In this document: in pieces, positions 7,423 through 12,898 of the stretch | Layout: each line of letters opens with the position of its first letter | How positions within the stretch are numbered: the first letter of the stretch is position 1 | DNA from: a virus | Length of the DNA: 41,970 nucleotides | Virus record (IMG/VR): IMGVR_UViG_3300020176_000030 | Location: 1 to 41,970 of that record | Direction: 5' to 3' (one strand) | Notes under the pieces: model-generated | Databases searched by the model: none | Told to the model about the DNA's origin: nothing | What the model saw: the letters and a program-made list of their open reading frames with translations, nothing else | Position numbers and translations under genes: made by a program

Positions 7423-7919
7423 TACAGTTTCTCCAGTGTAGCTACGGGTTTCGGTACGCTTGCTTTGCTGATGGCTTTGCCGGCGTACATGGGTTGGACG
7501 TAGAACGCAATGCCAGTGTTGGCATTGGCAAGGCGCATAGCCTCGGCTTCTGCGACGGCCAGTGTCGGGTGAATCACAGTAGGGCGCCCACCCGCCCCTG
7601 ATTGGACGCTGTAGCCCTGTACCGGCAACGTCTCAATCTGCAGTGCACTCGGCGCCTGTGCCCCAATGGTCCGGCCGAAGCCCACATTGCTCAACCGATA
7701 TGCCGCCTCCTCGGGACGGAGGCGTACAGACCACGGGCGCTCAACACCGCACACGACATGTGCAATGTCTTCGTGCCTTGTGGTGGCAGTAGCATTTGCG
7801 TTGGGTCGCCAGAGGATCAGCTTACCGCTGCCGGGGTTGACGCCGAGTACCTCGCGGATCGGGTCTTTGCTGTGCTTGTCCTTCATCACGGCGTACAGCT
7901 TGTTTGGATCAACGTGCAT
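7422..7919 (-). CDS. early hypothetical protein
   Basis: A 165-residue protein of unknown function. The ATG at 7919 (MHVDPNKLYAV) is preferred to the longer frame because GAGGAGACGAAGC precedes it, the pattern seen at several early genes here. The N-terminal third (LYAVMKDKHSKDPIREVLGV) looks globular; the C-terminal third is Ala-rich (TLAVAEAEAMRLANANTG). It overlaps the next gene as TAATG and the upstream small ORF by 11 bases. No family is recognised. Confidence 0.8.
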   Translation of the reverse strand: MHVDPNKLYAVMKDKHSKDPIREVLGVNPGSGKLILWRPNANATATTRHEDIAHVVCGVERPWSVRLRPEEAAYRLSNVGFGRTIGAQAPSALQIETLPVQGYSVQSGAGGRPTVIHPTLAVAEAEAMRLANANTGIAFYVQPMYAGKAISKASVPKPVATLEKL

Positions 7920-8004
7920 GCTTCGTCTCCTCGTAAGGTGTACCAAGGCGCGGCTTCGGCAGCCACACCCACAGAGCCCACAGCGGGGCGAATACCGGGA
8001 TCAT
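7909..8004 (-). CDS. 31-residue hydrophobic small ORF
   Basis: The ATG overlaps the TGA of the previous gene (ATGA), and the frame ends 11 bases inside the next gene. The product begins MIPVFAPLWALWVWLPKPR, a strongly hydrophobic Trp/Leu/Pro stretch followed by a charged tail, compatible with a tiny membrane peptide. Its start codon lies in the loop of a perfect 8-bp hairpin (7993-8012), which could limit initiation until ribosomes finish the upstream gene. The small size keeps confidence modest. Confidence 0.4.
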   Translation of the reverse strand: MIPVFAPLWALWVWLPKPRLGTPYEETKHAR

Positions 8005-8012
8005 TCCCGGTA
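7993..8012 (-). other. stem-loop over stop/start codons
   Basis: A perfect 8-bp stem (TACCGGGA with TCCCGGTA) around a 4-base ATGA loop. The loop is exactly the stop of the 85-residue gene and the start of the 31-codon ORF. There is no T-run after it. Possible roles are translational coupling control or RNA processing. Confidence 0.6.
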
Positions 8013-8258
8013 CTCCGTGTAGTTCTCGGTGCTGGTGCCGTCGTTCCACTTGATGCGGAACTCCACGTCGGTAATCTCGTCACGCACCTCCCGCAGCACG
8101 TTGTCCATCTCCAGTTGGCGATTGAACACGCCGGCTACGCCGTCGCCTATGACGGTGGTGAACTCCGCGAAGCCGTACAGCTCCAGCTGTGCCTCGACTT
8201 CAGATACAGGTTTGCCGGGCACACTAGCCACTACCACGATACCCTCTGCCTTACGCAT
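8001..8258 (-). CDS. small early hypothetical protein
   Basis: An 85-residue acidic protein starting MRKAEGIVVVASVPGKPVSE, behind GGGGAGGAAGCGTA and overlapping the previous stop (TAATG). It appears mixed alpha/beta with several short beta strands (GIVVVASV, DVEFRIKWNDG). The first five residues (MRKAE) match those of the next gene upstream, but the rest does not align. Function unknown. Confidence 0.75.
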   Translation of the reverse strand: MRKAEGIVVVASVPGKPVSEVEAQLELYGFAEFTTVIGDGVAGVFNRQLEMDNVLREVRDEITDVEFRIKWNDGTSTENYTEYRE

Positions 8259-8530
8259 TACGCTTCCTCCCCGTACATGGTAATGATGCTGCGGGCGAAC
8301 TCCAGTGCCCCCTCTTTTGACAGTACCATCTGGCGGCGGGAGAGCATACCTTCGTTGGCAGCAACATACAGCGAAAGGTCGCCGTCCGAGTGGATTCCAA
8401 ACAGATGCTTGGCCGCGTCGCAACCGTCCTCAATTTGGAACCAAGTTACTTCGGCGTTTGCGACATCGTGTTGGTTCGGGTAGCTATACGGCTCTGCCAG
8501 TTCAACTTGGGTATCTTCTGCTTTACGCAT
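8258..8530 (-). CDS. small early hypothetical protein
   Basis: A 90-residue acidic protein from ATG 8530 (MRKAEDTQVELAEPY); a GTG one codon earlier is possible. GGAG lies 7 bases upstream, inside the end of the preceding gene. Its C-terminal half (LYVAANEGMLSRRQMVLSKE) could be a small alpha/beta domain. It is coupled to the next gene by a TAATG overlap. No function is recognised. Confidence 0.75.
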   Translation of the reverse strand: MRKAEDTQVELAEPYSYPNQHDVANAEVTWFQIEDGCDAAKHLFGIHSDGDLSLYVAANEGMLSRRQMVLSKEGALEFARSIITMYGEEA

Positions 8531-8861
8531 CACATTTCTCCAGTTCAGATAAAGTACAACCGAATGCTATGCAGGTGTGCAGGTCCAGCGGGCGCTGCTC
8601 ACCAAACCCCATCTCGGACGGGCGCCACTTCCCGAGGTCGAGCTCTGAGTCCCTACCTCTTCCGGGAAAGAACGTGCGGTTCAACTGGTTCTGCAAATTC
8701 TCCAAACCGATGCGCCGTAGACTGGACACAAGCACCCCACAACTCAGCAGTGCATACAGGTGGTACGCCTCGGTCGGTGTCAGCTCAAGCGCGACCTTTG
8801 GCGGCTCAGTACGCACCCCGCGGGTGCTTTCTACTGCGGGAATTACCTTCACTTTACTCAT
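8523..8861 (-). CDS. early hypothetical protein
   Basis: A 112-residue protein starting MSKVKVIPAVES; its ATG overlaps the previous stop (ATGA), with CTGGAGATTGCACC upstream. A helical central segment (LTPTEAYHLYALLSCGVLVS) is followed by a basic/aromatic loop (NRTFFPGRGRDSE). Three Cys residues lie in the second half. No family is recognised; the context is the early operon. Confidence 0.78.
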   Translation of the reverse strand: MSKVKVIPAVESTRGVRTEPPKVALELTPTEAYHLYALLSCGVLVSSLRRIGLENLQNQLNRTFFPGRGRDSELDLGKWRPSEMGFGEQRPLDLHTCIAFGCTLSELEKCDA

Positions 8862-9076
8862 GGTGCAATCTCCAGACAGGTTTCGTCGATGGTGTCCTGC
8901 TCGATAGCGTTATCGAACTCAAACTCCACCACATAACACGGGCAGGCGCGTCGGAACTCCTGTACACCTACCACTCGGCCGCGCTGCCCAAGGAAGCGGC
9001 GCTCGGCCTGCAACGCACCGCCCGGACCGCGAACGGCCCGTACGGTTTGGTTGATCTGTAGCTTAGCGGCCTGCAT
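8858..9076 (-). CDS. small early protein, possible SH3-like barrel
   Basis: A 72-residue protein from ATG 9076 (MQAAKLQINQTVRAV) behind GGGGAGCAGGCGT; the longer frame to 9253 has no support. The pattern TVRAVRGPGG, GQRGRVVGVQ, CYVVEFEFD suggests a small KOW/SH3-like beta-barrel, as often seen in phage regulators, but this rests on pattern alone. It overlaps the preceding gene by 14 bases and the following one by 4. Confidence 0.72.
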   Translation of the reverse strand: MQAAKLQINQTVRAVRGPGGALQAERRFLGQRGRVVGVQEFRRACPCYVVEFEFDNAIEQDTIDETCLEIAP

Positions 9077-9797
9077 ACGCCTGCTCCCCGTACGGATACG
9101 CCGGGCGGCGCATGAAGCGGTTGGCGGCCAGTGCGAGGCGGCGACGTGTGTTCCGCAGCTCCCAGACGGCCTCGTTGTGTGCCCGCAGGTCACGGGCGAA
9201 CTGCATAAGGTCGTCCGCTGACATCCACTTGTACTGATGCACGACAACCTCATTTTTAGGCGGGAGTGCAGCGAGCACGTGCGCCCGGTATGCGTCCGGT
9301 CCTACGCCTTGCACCTCGTTGCGGCACACTGCCTGCACGAAGGCGATTTGGTCAGCAGGGAACACATCATGCTCGTCGCAGTACATACTCTGGCCAATGG
9401 TGTCGGCTATGTACACCTGCGCGCAGTCGTACAGGTAGTCGGCGGGTAGTTCGTCCGCAATGAACTGCCACAGGATCATGGCGAGGTCACACTCGTCCTT
9501 GTACGTGGTGTCCTTGCCGAAGGTCAGGTGCCCGAGGTCATGCATTGCACGGAACCACACGTTCCCAGTGTGTCCATAGATGCTATCGGCGCAGCCCTCT
9601 TGCGCCACGAACAGAACACCGTTGTTGTCGCGGATGCAGTCACGCATCTCAGCCAGCGTGCTAGGCGCCTCGGCGTACGTCTGCACACTCTTGACACGCT
9701 GGCAGCCGGCCGGCATATCGCGCAGCAGCTTGCGTGCCACTTGTTCGTACGCCTTAGCCAGCAGCTGAGCGGCCATTGTTACCTGTAGCTTGTTCAT
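9063..9797 (-). CDS. early hypothetical protein with HDLGH motif
   Basis: A 244-residue protein, one of the largest early products. The start is ATG 9797 (MNKLQVTMAAQ), 6 bases after GAGGAG; an ATG one codon upstream is also possible. The conserved-looking centre WFRAMHDLGHLTFGKDTTYK contains a His-Asp-x-x-His arrangement that might bind a metal, followed by an acidic helix (KDECDLAMILWQF). No named family is recognised. The C-terminal ~60 residues are Arg-rich. The good ribosome site and early-operon position support expression soon after infection. Confidence 0.8.
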   Translation of the reverse strand: MNKLQVTMAAQLLAKAYEQVARKLLRDMPAGCQRVKSVQTYAEAPSTLAEMRDCIRDNNGVLFVAQEGCADSIYGHTGNVWFRAMHDLGHLTFGKDTTYKDECDLAMILWQFIADELPADYLYDCAQVYIADTIGQSMYCDEHDVFPADQIAFVQAVCRNEVQGVGPDAYRAHVLAALPPKNEVVVHQYKWMSADDLMQFARDLRAHNEAVWELRNTRRRLALAANRFMRRPAYPYGEQAYAGR

Positions 9798-9882
9798 CAT
9801 TGTCTCCTCGTTGTTAGACGCACTCGGCTGCACTACCGCCCGTACCTCTTAAGGCACCATAGGCTAGGCAGTGCATGCGAGT

Positions 9883-9900
9883 GCGCCCATTGCTGGGCGC
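9883..9900 (-). other. stem-loop in early intergenic region
   Basis: A perfect 7-bp stem (GCGCCCA/TGGGCGC) around a 4-base loop, 7 bases beyond a stop codon and about 85 bases before the next ATG. On the minus strand no T-run follows; on the plus strand TTGTTGTT follows. It may be an RNase III-type processing site or an mRNA-protecting hairpin, or a terminator for plus-strand transcription. The rest of 9801-9906 shows no ORF. Confidence 0.6.
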
Positions 9901-9906
9901 TTGTTG

Positions 9907-10218
9907 TTAATCCTTCGGGAAGCGCGGCCGTTTATCCCAGTTCCAGTAGAAATCCCGTGCTGCTCCGTCAACCCAAGACTCATACCCAGCTCGGGCATAT
10001 CCGACGCGCAGCAGGACTAGGCGCATTACGCTCACGTCTGGCACCAATGCCTGCATGTACTTCTTGATTGCCGCATCTGCTCGATCACGTTCTTCTGCGC
10101 TTATAATACCCTCGGCCTGTGCTCGGCCTAGTGATATGCACATGAAGTACTCGTGTGACTTGCTGGCATACATGCCGGCTCGGATCACTGCCCGGAAGAT
10201 CGTCTGATTCTTACGCAT
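9907..10218 (-). CDS. early hypothetical protein
   Basis: A 103-residue basic protein from ATG 10218 (MRKNQTIFRAVIRAG), overlapping the preceding stop by 8 bases, with GAGGTCGAAGAAC upstream. The sequence is helical in the middle (ISAEERDRADAAIKKYMQAL) and ends with aromatic, basic residues (DFYWNWDKRPRFPKD). No family is recognised. It precedes a stem-loop and a longer intergenic gap, so it may end a processed mRNA. Confidence 0.75.
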   Translation of the reverse strand: MRKNQTIFRAVIRAGMYASKSHEYFMCISLGRAQAEGIISAEERDRADAAIKKYMQALVPDVSVMRLVLLRVGYARAGYESWVDGAARDFYWNWDKRPRFPKD

Positions 10219-10741
10219 GTTCTTCGACCTCGGTTTGAGGCGCGAGTGCACCCGGCACTGGCAGCAGCACGCCTGTCTTGCTCTGTGCTGCGAGTTCTAC
10301 CTGTGCCAGTACGTCAGCACCCTTGACAACCAAACCCTTGCTAGCGGCCTCGTGTGCCCGTTTAAGCAGGGCGCTCAGCTGTGCACCGAAGTCGAACTCT
10401 ACGGCCAGCGGCTTGTCCTGCTTGCACTTGTACCACGGCTTGGCGGCAGCCTCAGCCAGTCGGGTGACGCCCTGCTTGTGGAACACGAGTGGGAATTCTT
10501 TGGCCGTCTTGCGATCAGTGTTCACCACTACCTTGCCATGCAGCTGGAACCAGTCGGCCAACGCCTTAGCACGGGCGCCCTTGGGCAGAGCCTTGAGTAG
10601 CTTGTTAGCCAAGCTGACCTCGCCATTCAGCTCAACATGTTGCAGAACGTCCAGCCCTACGGATTGCACAGCATCGTCCAGCCCCTTGCCAGTGATAGCG
10701 ATGTTCTGGATTGCAGCGAGCACTTGTTTTTGAGTACGCAT
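10211..10741 (-). CDS. early hypothetical protein
   Basis: A 176-residue protein from ATG 10741 (MRTQKQVLAAIQN), 4-5 bases after GGAGAAC, which is why the longer frame to 10777 is rejected. It looks like an alpha/beta globular protein, with a basic stretch (TDRKTAKEFPLVFHKQGVTR) and WYKCKQDKPLAVEFDFGAQL in the second half. It resembles conserved proteins of unknown function in other podophages only in general style. A host-takeover role is possible from its position, not from its sequence. Confidence 0.8.
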   Translation of the reverse strand: MRTQKQVLAAIQNIAITGKGLDDAVQSVGLDVLQHVELNGEVSLANKLLKALPKGARAKALADWFQLHGKVVVNTDRKTAKEFPLVFHKQGVTRLAEAAAKPWYKCKQDKPLAVEFDFGAQLSALLKRAHEAASKGLVVKGADVLAQVELAAQSKTGVLLPVPGALAPQTEVEEHA

Positions 10742-10742
10742 G

Positions 10743-10874
10743 TTAGTTCTCCGGCAGCCATTGGCCACGGTTGTCAATGAAGTTGATCCAATCTTGCTCT
10801 GTCCACGATACGTGACAGACGGGCGGCACTGGCATGAGGTAGTGCCCAGCCCGGAGCTTGTCTAGTTTACTCAC
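10743..10874 (-). CDS. 43-residue small ORF
   Basis: A GTG-started ORF whose first codon overlaps the previous stop (GTGA). It begins SKLDKLRAGHYLMPVPPVCH and ends one base before the next ATG. Its last codons carry the GGAGAAC ribosome site of the following gene. It fills an otherwise empty 130-base gap exactly, and the tight stop/start overlap is the best evidence that it is translated. No function is recognised. Confidence 0.55.
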   Translation of the reverse strand: MSKLDKLRAGHYLMPVPPVCHVSWTEQDWINFIDNRGQWLPEN

Positions 10875-11179
10875 GCTTGCGGCTTCCAGTAGTCGCCGAG
10901 GCTGCGGCTGTTGCGGTTAGTCCATACGTCATTCAGCTTGCGCTTAGCCTTAGCTGCGGCAGCACGTTCGTTCGCACTGGCAGCATGCTGCGCATCATGG
11001 CCCAGCTTGCAGCGCAGCTTGGTATCCGCCTCGGCACGCTTCTGCATAGCGCTCAGGTCCAACTGCATGCCCTTGTCAGCACGCATCTGACGGTTAGCCT
11101 TACGGCGCTGGCCTTTGGTGTAGGCCGTGGTGTTTTGCACAGCAGAGCCGCGCTGGTCAAGCATTGCTTGCACTCGCAT
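10871..11179 (-). CDS. basic early hypothetical protein
   Basis: A 102-residue Arg/Lys/Gln-rich protein from ATG 11179 (MRVQAMLDQRGSAVQ), 6 bases after GAGGAG. The frame stays open to a GTG at 11314, but that start lacks a ribosome site. Much of the chain (TKGQRRKANRQMRADKGMQL, ANERAAAAKAKRKL) is probably helical and strongly basic, suggesting RNA or DNA binding. It is the first longer gene of the early operon, where T7-like phages carry host-takeover genes. No homologue is recognised. Confidence 0.75.
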   Translation of the reverse strand: MRVQAMLDQRGSAVQNTTAYTKGQRRKANRQMRADKGMQLDLSAMQKRAEADTKLRCKLGHDAQHAASANERAAAAKAKRKLNDVWTNRNSRSLGDYWKPQA

Positions 11180-11544
11180 ACCCGTCTCCTCGGTTATTCT
11201 GTTTCGACTGTGCTCAGTCATCATCAGTCGGGAAGCATCATCCCGATACAGCTTGGACTCAGTGCAGGATCGGCCTGCCGTGTTCCAAGTTTGCCGTTTA
11301 CGTTCGGTACTCACGTCGGTCTAACCCTGTCCGGCTTCGTAGCATGGGCTACTAACTCCCGGCGATGGGTCTGGTCTACTCCCAGAGGTCGGATGCCCAA
11401 AGCGTGCGCATCATGCTCTCAGGTTATCCGTCTGCTAGTCGTTTCCCGTCTGTTCAGCTGAAGCCGTCGAGACTTGTATCCCTAGCGTTCGCAAGTGCCC
11501 GGCACTTGGCATGCGTACATGCTTATCCGTCTAGCTTGTGGCCT

Positions 11545-11574
11545 AGGTTAGCGCCACCTGCGTTACCTTGTCAA
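11545..11574 (-). promoter_or_regulatory. weak sigma70-like promoter candidate
   Basis: A perfect -35 TTGACA (11569-11574), an 18-base spacer and the poor -10 TAACCT (11545-11550). It lies downstream of the 36-codon ORF, inside one arm of a larger inverted repeat. A third host promoter (as T7 has A1-A3) is possible, but the -10 is weak. Confidence 0.35.
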
Positions 11575-11589
11575 GTGTTCTGTAGTGTA

Positions 11590-11607
11590 GCGCCTCTCGC
11601 GAGGCGC
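11590..11607 (-). other. GC-rich hairpin with GNRA loop
   Basis: A 7-bp stem GCGCCTC/GAGGCGC closing a GCGA tetraloop when read on the minus strand, 18 bases after the stop of the 36-codon ORF. No T-run follows. Likely a processing or stabilising RNA hairpin. Confidence 0.55.
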
Positions 11608-11625
11608 CGCACATTACCGACGAAC

Positions 11626-11736
11626 CTATCGCCCCTTACACGCTATGTACTCGCGGAGGCTCATAAGACCGAGCATGTAGCATTCCGCGATATAATCCTG
11701 ATATGCCATAACGTGGGCGTCGTGTTTCTTGCGCAT
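11626..11736 (-). CDS. 36-residue leader ORF
   Basis: The first ORF behind the early promoters. ATG 11736 lies 7-8 bases after GAGGAGG, as strong a ribosome site as any in the genome. The product begins MRKKHDAHVMAYQDYIAEC and ends YIACKGR: basic at both ends with an amphipathic, Met/Leu/Tyr-rich middle. No family is recognised. Small first-expressed proteins of T7-like phages often target host defence or RNA polymerase; that role here is only inference from position. Confidence 0.6.
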   Translation of the reverse strand: MRKKHDAHVMAYQDYIAECYMLGLMSLREYIACKGR

Positions 11737-11859
11737 GGTAGTGCCTCCTCAGTGGATACACTACAGAACACTCAACAAGTTAGTAAAGAGCGAGGCACTT
11801 TGCCAGTCGTCAGTAGTCTCGGCCTACTGCCACCGCGCTATTGCTAGCTGATGGTGCAC

Positions 11860-11887
11860 ATTCTACAGCATCCGCTTAGCTTGTCAA
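11860..11887 (-). promoter_or_regulatory. early sigma70 promoter
   Basis: The -35 TTGACA (11882-11887, perfect), a 16-base spacer and the -10 TAGAAT (11860-11865, 5 of 6). The predicted start near 11853 is about 115 bases before the 36-codon ORF. It would let host RNA polymerase transcribe the early operon before phage polymerase appears. Confidence 0.75.
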
Positions 11888-11917
11888 CCCTGCTAGCCTT
11901 CGCCTTGCAGTGTTGAC

Positions 11918-11980
11918 AGAAAGTGACTGACGTGTACCGTTATCCGCCTGACCTAGGCCCCTAGCCTAGAGTCACTTTCT
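11918..11980. repeat. 11-bp inverted repeat between early promoters
   Basis: AGAAAGTGACT at 11918-11928 and AGTCACTTTCT at 11970-11980, perfect over 11 bp with 41 bases between. It lies between the two strongest host promoters. The interval holds several CTAG tetranucleotides (CCTAGGCCCCTAGCCTAG). It may be a protein-binding site or an RNA hairpin in the leader of the upstream promoter. Confidence 0.6.
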
Positions 11981-11997
11981 TGCCTTGCTGGGTTCGC

Positions 11998-12026
11998 ACT
12001 GTACCGATCGCTCAGTACCCTGTCAA
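11998..12026 (-). promoter_or_regulatory. early sigma70 promoter
   Basis: The -35 TTGACA (12021-12026, perfect, within GGGGTTGACAGGG), a 17-base spacer and the -10 TACAGT (11998-12003, 4 of 6). It shares GGGTTGACA with the promoter at 11860-11887. Tandem host promoters at the left genetic end are the rule in T7-like phages. Confidence 0.7.
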
Positions 12027-12133
12027 CCCCACCGCAGTCCCGCTAGTGCCTCGCTGCAATGTGGAGCCATTACACCATACTACTTAGGTTATAAGCAATA
12101 CCCCGCAAAGCACTAGATTGGTTATAACAAACA

Positions 12134-12145
12134 ATTGTCACACTA
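12134..12145 (+). promoter_or_regulatory. phage-promoter-like motif in reversed (+) orientation
   Basis: ATTGTCACACTA followed by CCACGAGAAGAGC, the same 12-mer found on the minus strand at three other places plus one variant. This copy alone reads on the plus strand and faces away from the early genes, into the T-poor block. AT-rich DNA lies just behind it, with two GGTTATAA copies (12087-12094, 12120-12127). If active, it would make RNA antisense to the late read-through; a role in replication or end processing is possible. Confidence 0.6.
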
Positions 12146-12205
12146 CCACGAGAAGAGCGAGGGAGAGCAGCAGCGATCCCGCAGCGAGCGAGCCGCCCGG
12201 CATAA

Positions 12206-12222
12206 GGGAGGGCGGGAACGGG
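12206..12222 (+). other. G-quadruplex motif
   Basis: Four GGG runs (12206-12208, 12210-12212, 12214-12216, 12220-12222) separated by loops of 1, 1 and 3 bases: a compact canonical G4 on the plus strand, about 60 bases beyond the reversed promoter motif. Confidence 0.7.
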
Positions 12223-12457
12223 CCGGCGTAGGCCAGAGGGATCCCAGAGCAGTACCAGAGGCAAAAGGGGCAAGGCACCCAAGGATCCGAGCAGGCGCAG
12301 CAAAAGACGCAAGCGACCCGCAGAGGCACACCGGCACAAGACGAAACGGGAGCGCACACAGCGCACACCGCGCGCACACGCCGCGAGGCGCACAGCGCGC
12401 ACAGGGAGTAACCGGGAGTGCGCACACGGATGCACAGGCATGCACGCACAGGCGCGG

Positions 12458-12503
12458 AGACAACCGGGCGGCATAGGCGCACGCGCAATAGACAACCGGG
12501 CGG
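12458..12503 (+). repeat. 14-bp direct repeat
   Basis: AGACAACCGGGCGG occurs at 12458-12471 and 12490-12503 in the T-poor block. The second copy runs on into GGGCGGGC. Confidence 0.7.
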
Positions 12504-12543
12504 GCGGGCATGCGTGCACATGCGGGCGCACACGTACCCCCAC

Positions 12544-12576
12544 GGGGGAGTGCGGGCGCGTACGGGGTGGGGAGGG
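12544..12576 (+). other. second G-quadruplex motif
   Basis: G-runs at 12544-12548, 12554-12556, 12564-12567, 12569-12572 and 12574-12576 with loops of 5, 7, 1 and 1 bases, giving several ways to form a plus-strand G4. It marks the edge of the T-poor block; ordinary base composition returns just after it. Confidence 0.6.
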
Positions 12577-12618
12577 CTCACGAATAATCGAACCAGATTT
12601 AGGCGCGAGTTACATGCG

Positions 12619-12644
12619 CACCTACACCCAGCACCTACACCCAG
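12619..12644 (+). repeat. tandem 13-bp repeat
   Basis: CACCTACACCCAG occurs twice without a gap, followed by a partial TACCCAG copy. T7 carries short tandem repeats next to its terminal repeat; this may be an equivalent mark of the boundary, which is inference. Confidence 0.7.
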
Positions 12645-12668
12645 TACCCAGCAACTGCTAGCATACCA

Positions 12669-12698
12669 GAGGCGCCCCAGAGAAACCTAGAGCGCCTC
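12669..12698 (-). other. hairpin after last late gene
   Basis: GAGGCGC and GCGCCTC arms with a 16-base loop, 8 bases beyond the stop at 12706. No T-run follows, so termination is uncertain. The arms have the same 7-mers as the hairpin at 11590-11607. Confidence 0.45.
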
Positions 12699-12705
12699 GC
12701 AGGTA

Positions 12706-12897
12706 TTAGGTGTTGATAAGCGCCAGAGCTGCAGCCACCTGATCGACCAGTGCGTCGATGCTAGTAATCTCTGCAGCTGCCAGCGCAGTCGGGGCCTTAG
12801 TACCCTGAGAGAACTGCTGCAGTACTTGTTCCAGTTGAGCCACGCGACGGCGGCAGTCTTCGATCTGAGCTACGGTTGCGGTTACGATACCAGCCAT
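12706..12897 (-). CDS. small last late gene, unknown function
   Basis: A 63-residue protein from ATG 12897 (MAGIVTATVAQIEDC), directly after the o-spanin stop. Residues 5-30 form a short coiled coil (IEDCRRRVAQLEQVLQQF) followed by Ala-rich helix. The leader AAGAAGGAATGTAAC is nearly identical to that of the early gene starting at 7006. It is the last gene before the genome-end region; no function is recognised. Confidence 0.75.
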   Translation of the reverse strand: MAGIVTATVAQIEDCRRRVAQLEQVLQQFSQGTKAPTALAAAEITSIDALVDQVAAALALINT

Positions 12898-12898
12898 G

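Larger units (their letters stand above)
11180..11625 (-). other. early untranslated leader segment
   Basis: 446 bases between a 36-codon ORF and the first longer early gene. I see no ORF of reasonable length with a ribosome site. It contains a GC-rich hairpin (11590-11607), a CAAGTGC/GCACTTG hairpin near 11491-11507, and two copies of AGACGGATAA on the minus strand near 11430 and 11525. The segment is probably transcribed early and may act as structured RNA. Confidence 0.5.
11574..11772. repeat. 16-bp inverted repeat flanking the 36-codon ORF
   Basis: AGTGTTCTGTAGTGTA at 11574-11589 and its exact complement at 11757-11772. The match continues imperfectly outward for about 11 bases (TTGACAAGGTAA-like against CAACAAGTTAG-like). 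Between the arms lie the 36-codon ORF with its ribosome site and a GC-rich hairpin. It could fold the leader RNA around the ORF or mark a small inserted unit. Confidence 0.75.
12146..12705. other. gene-free, T-depleted genome-end region
   Basis: 560 bases with no credible gene; ORFs in all frames are low-complexity Arg/Cys/His/Pro-rich. On the plus strand 12181-12540 has only 15 T in 360 bases, and 12287-12408 (122 bases) has none. Alternating GCGCACAC-type tracts cover about 12350-12440. By position between the last late gene and the early promoters, it is where phiKMV-like phages keep their direct terminal repeats, so the physical ends probably lie here, collapsed to one copy in the assembly. 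Confidence 0.6.

Noticed and set aside
9883-9900. Intrinsic terminator for the early operon
   Set aside because: On the transcribed minus strand the stem is not followed by T residues, and the operon clearly continues; it is kept only as a stem-loop.
11365-11847. 160-codon frame on the plus strand in the early leader
   Set aside because: It opposes the early promoters and every gene, has no ribosome site or recognisable domain, and is explained by chance in this region.
12070-12581. Several 110-157-codon frames in the T-poor block
   Set aside because: All are low-complexity Arg/Cys/His/Pro products caused by base skew, lack ribosome sites, and the plus-strand one starts at a TTG inside the promoter-like motif itself.
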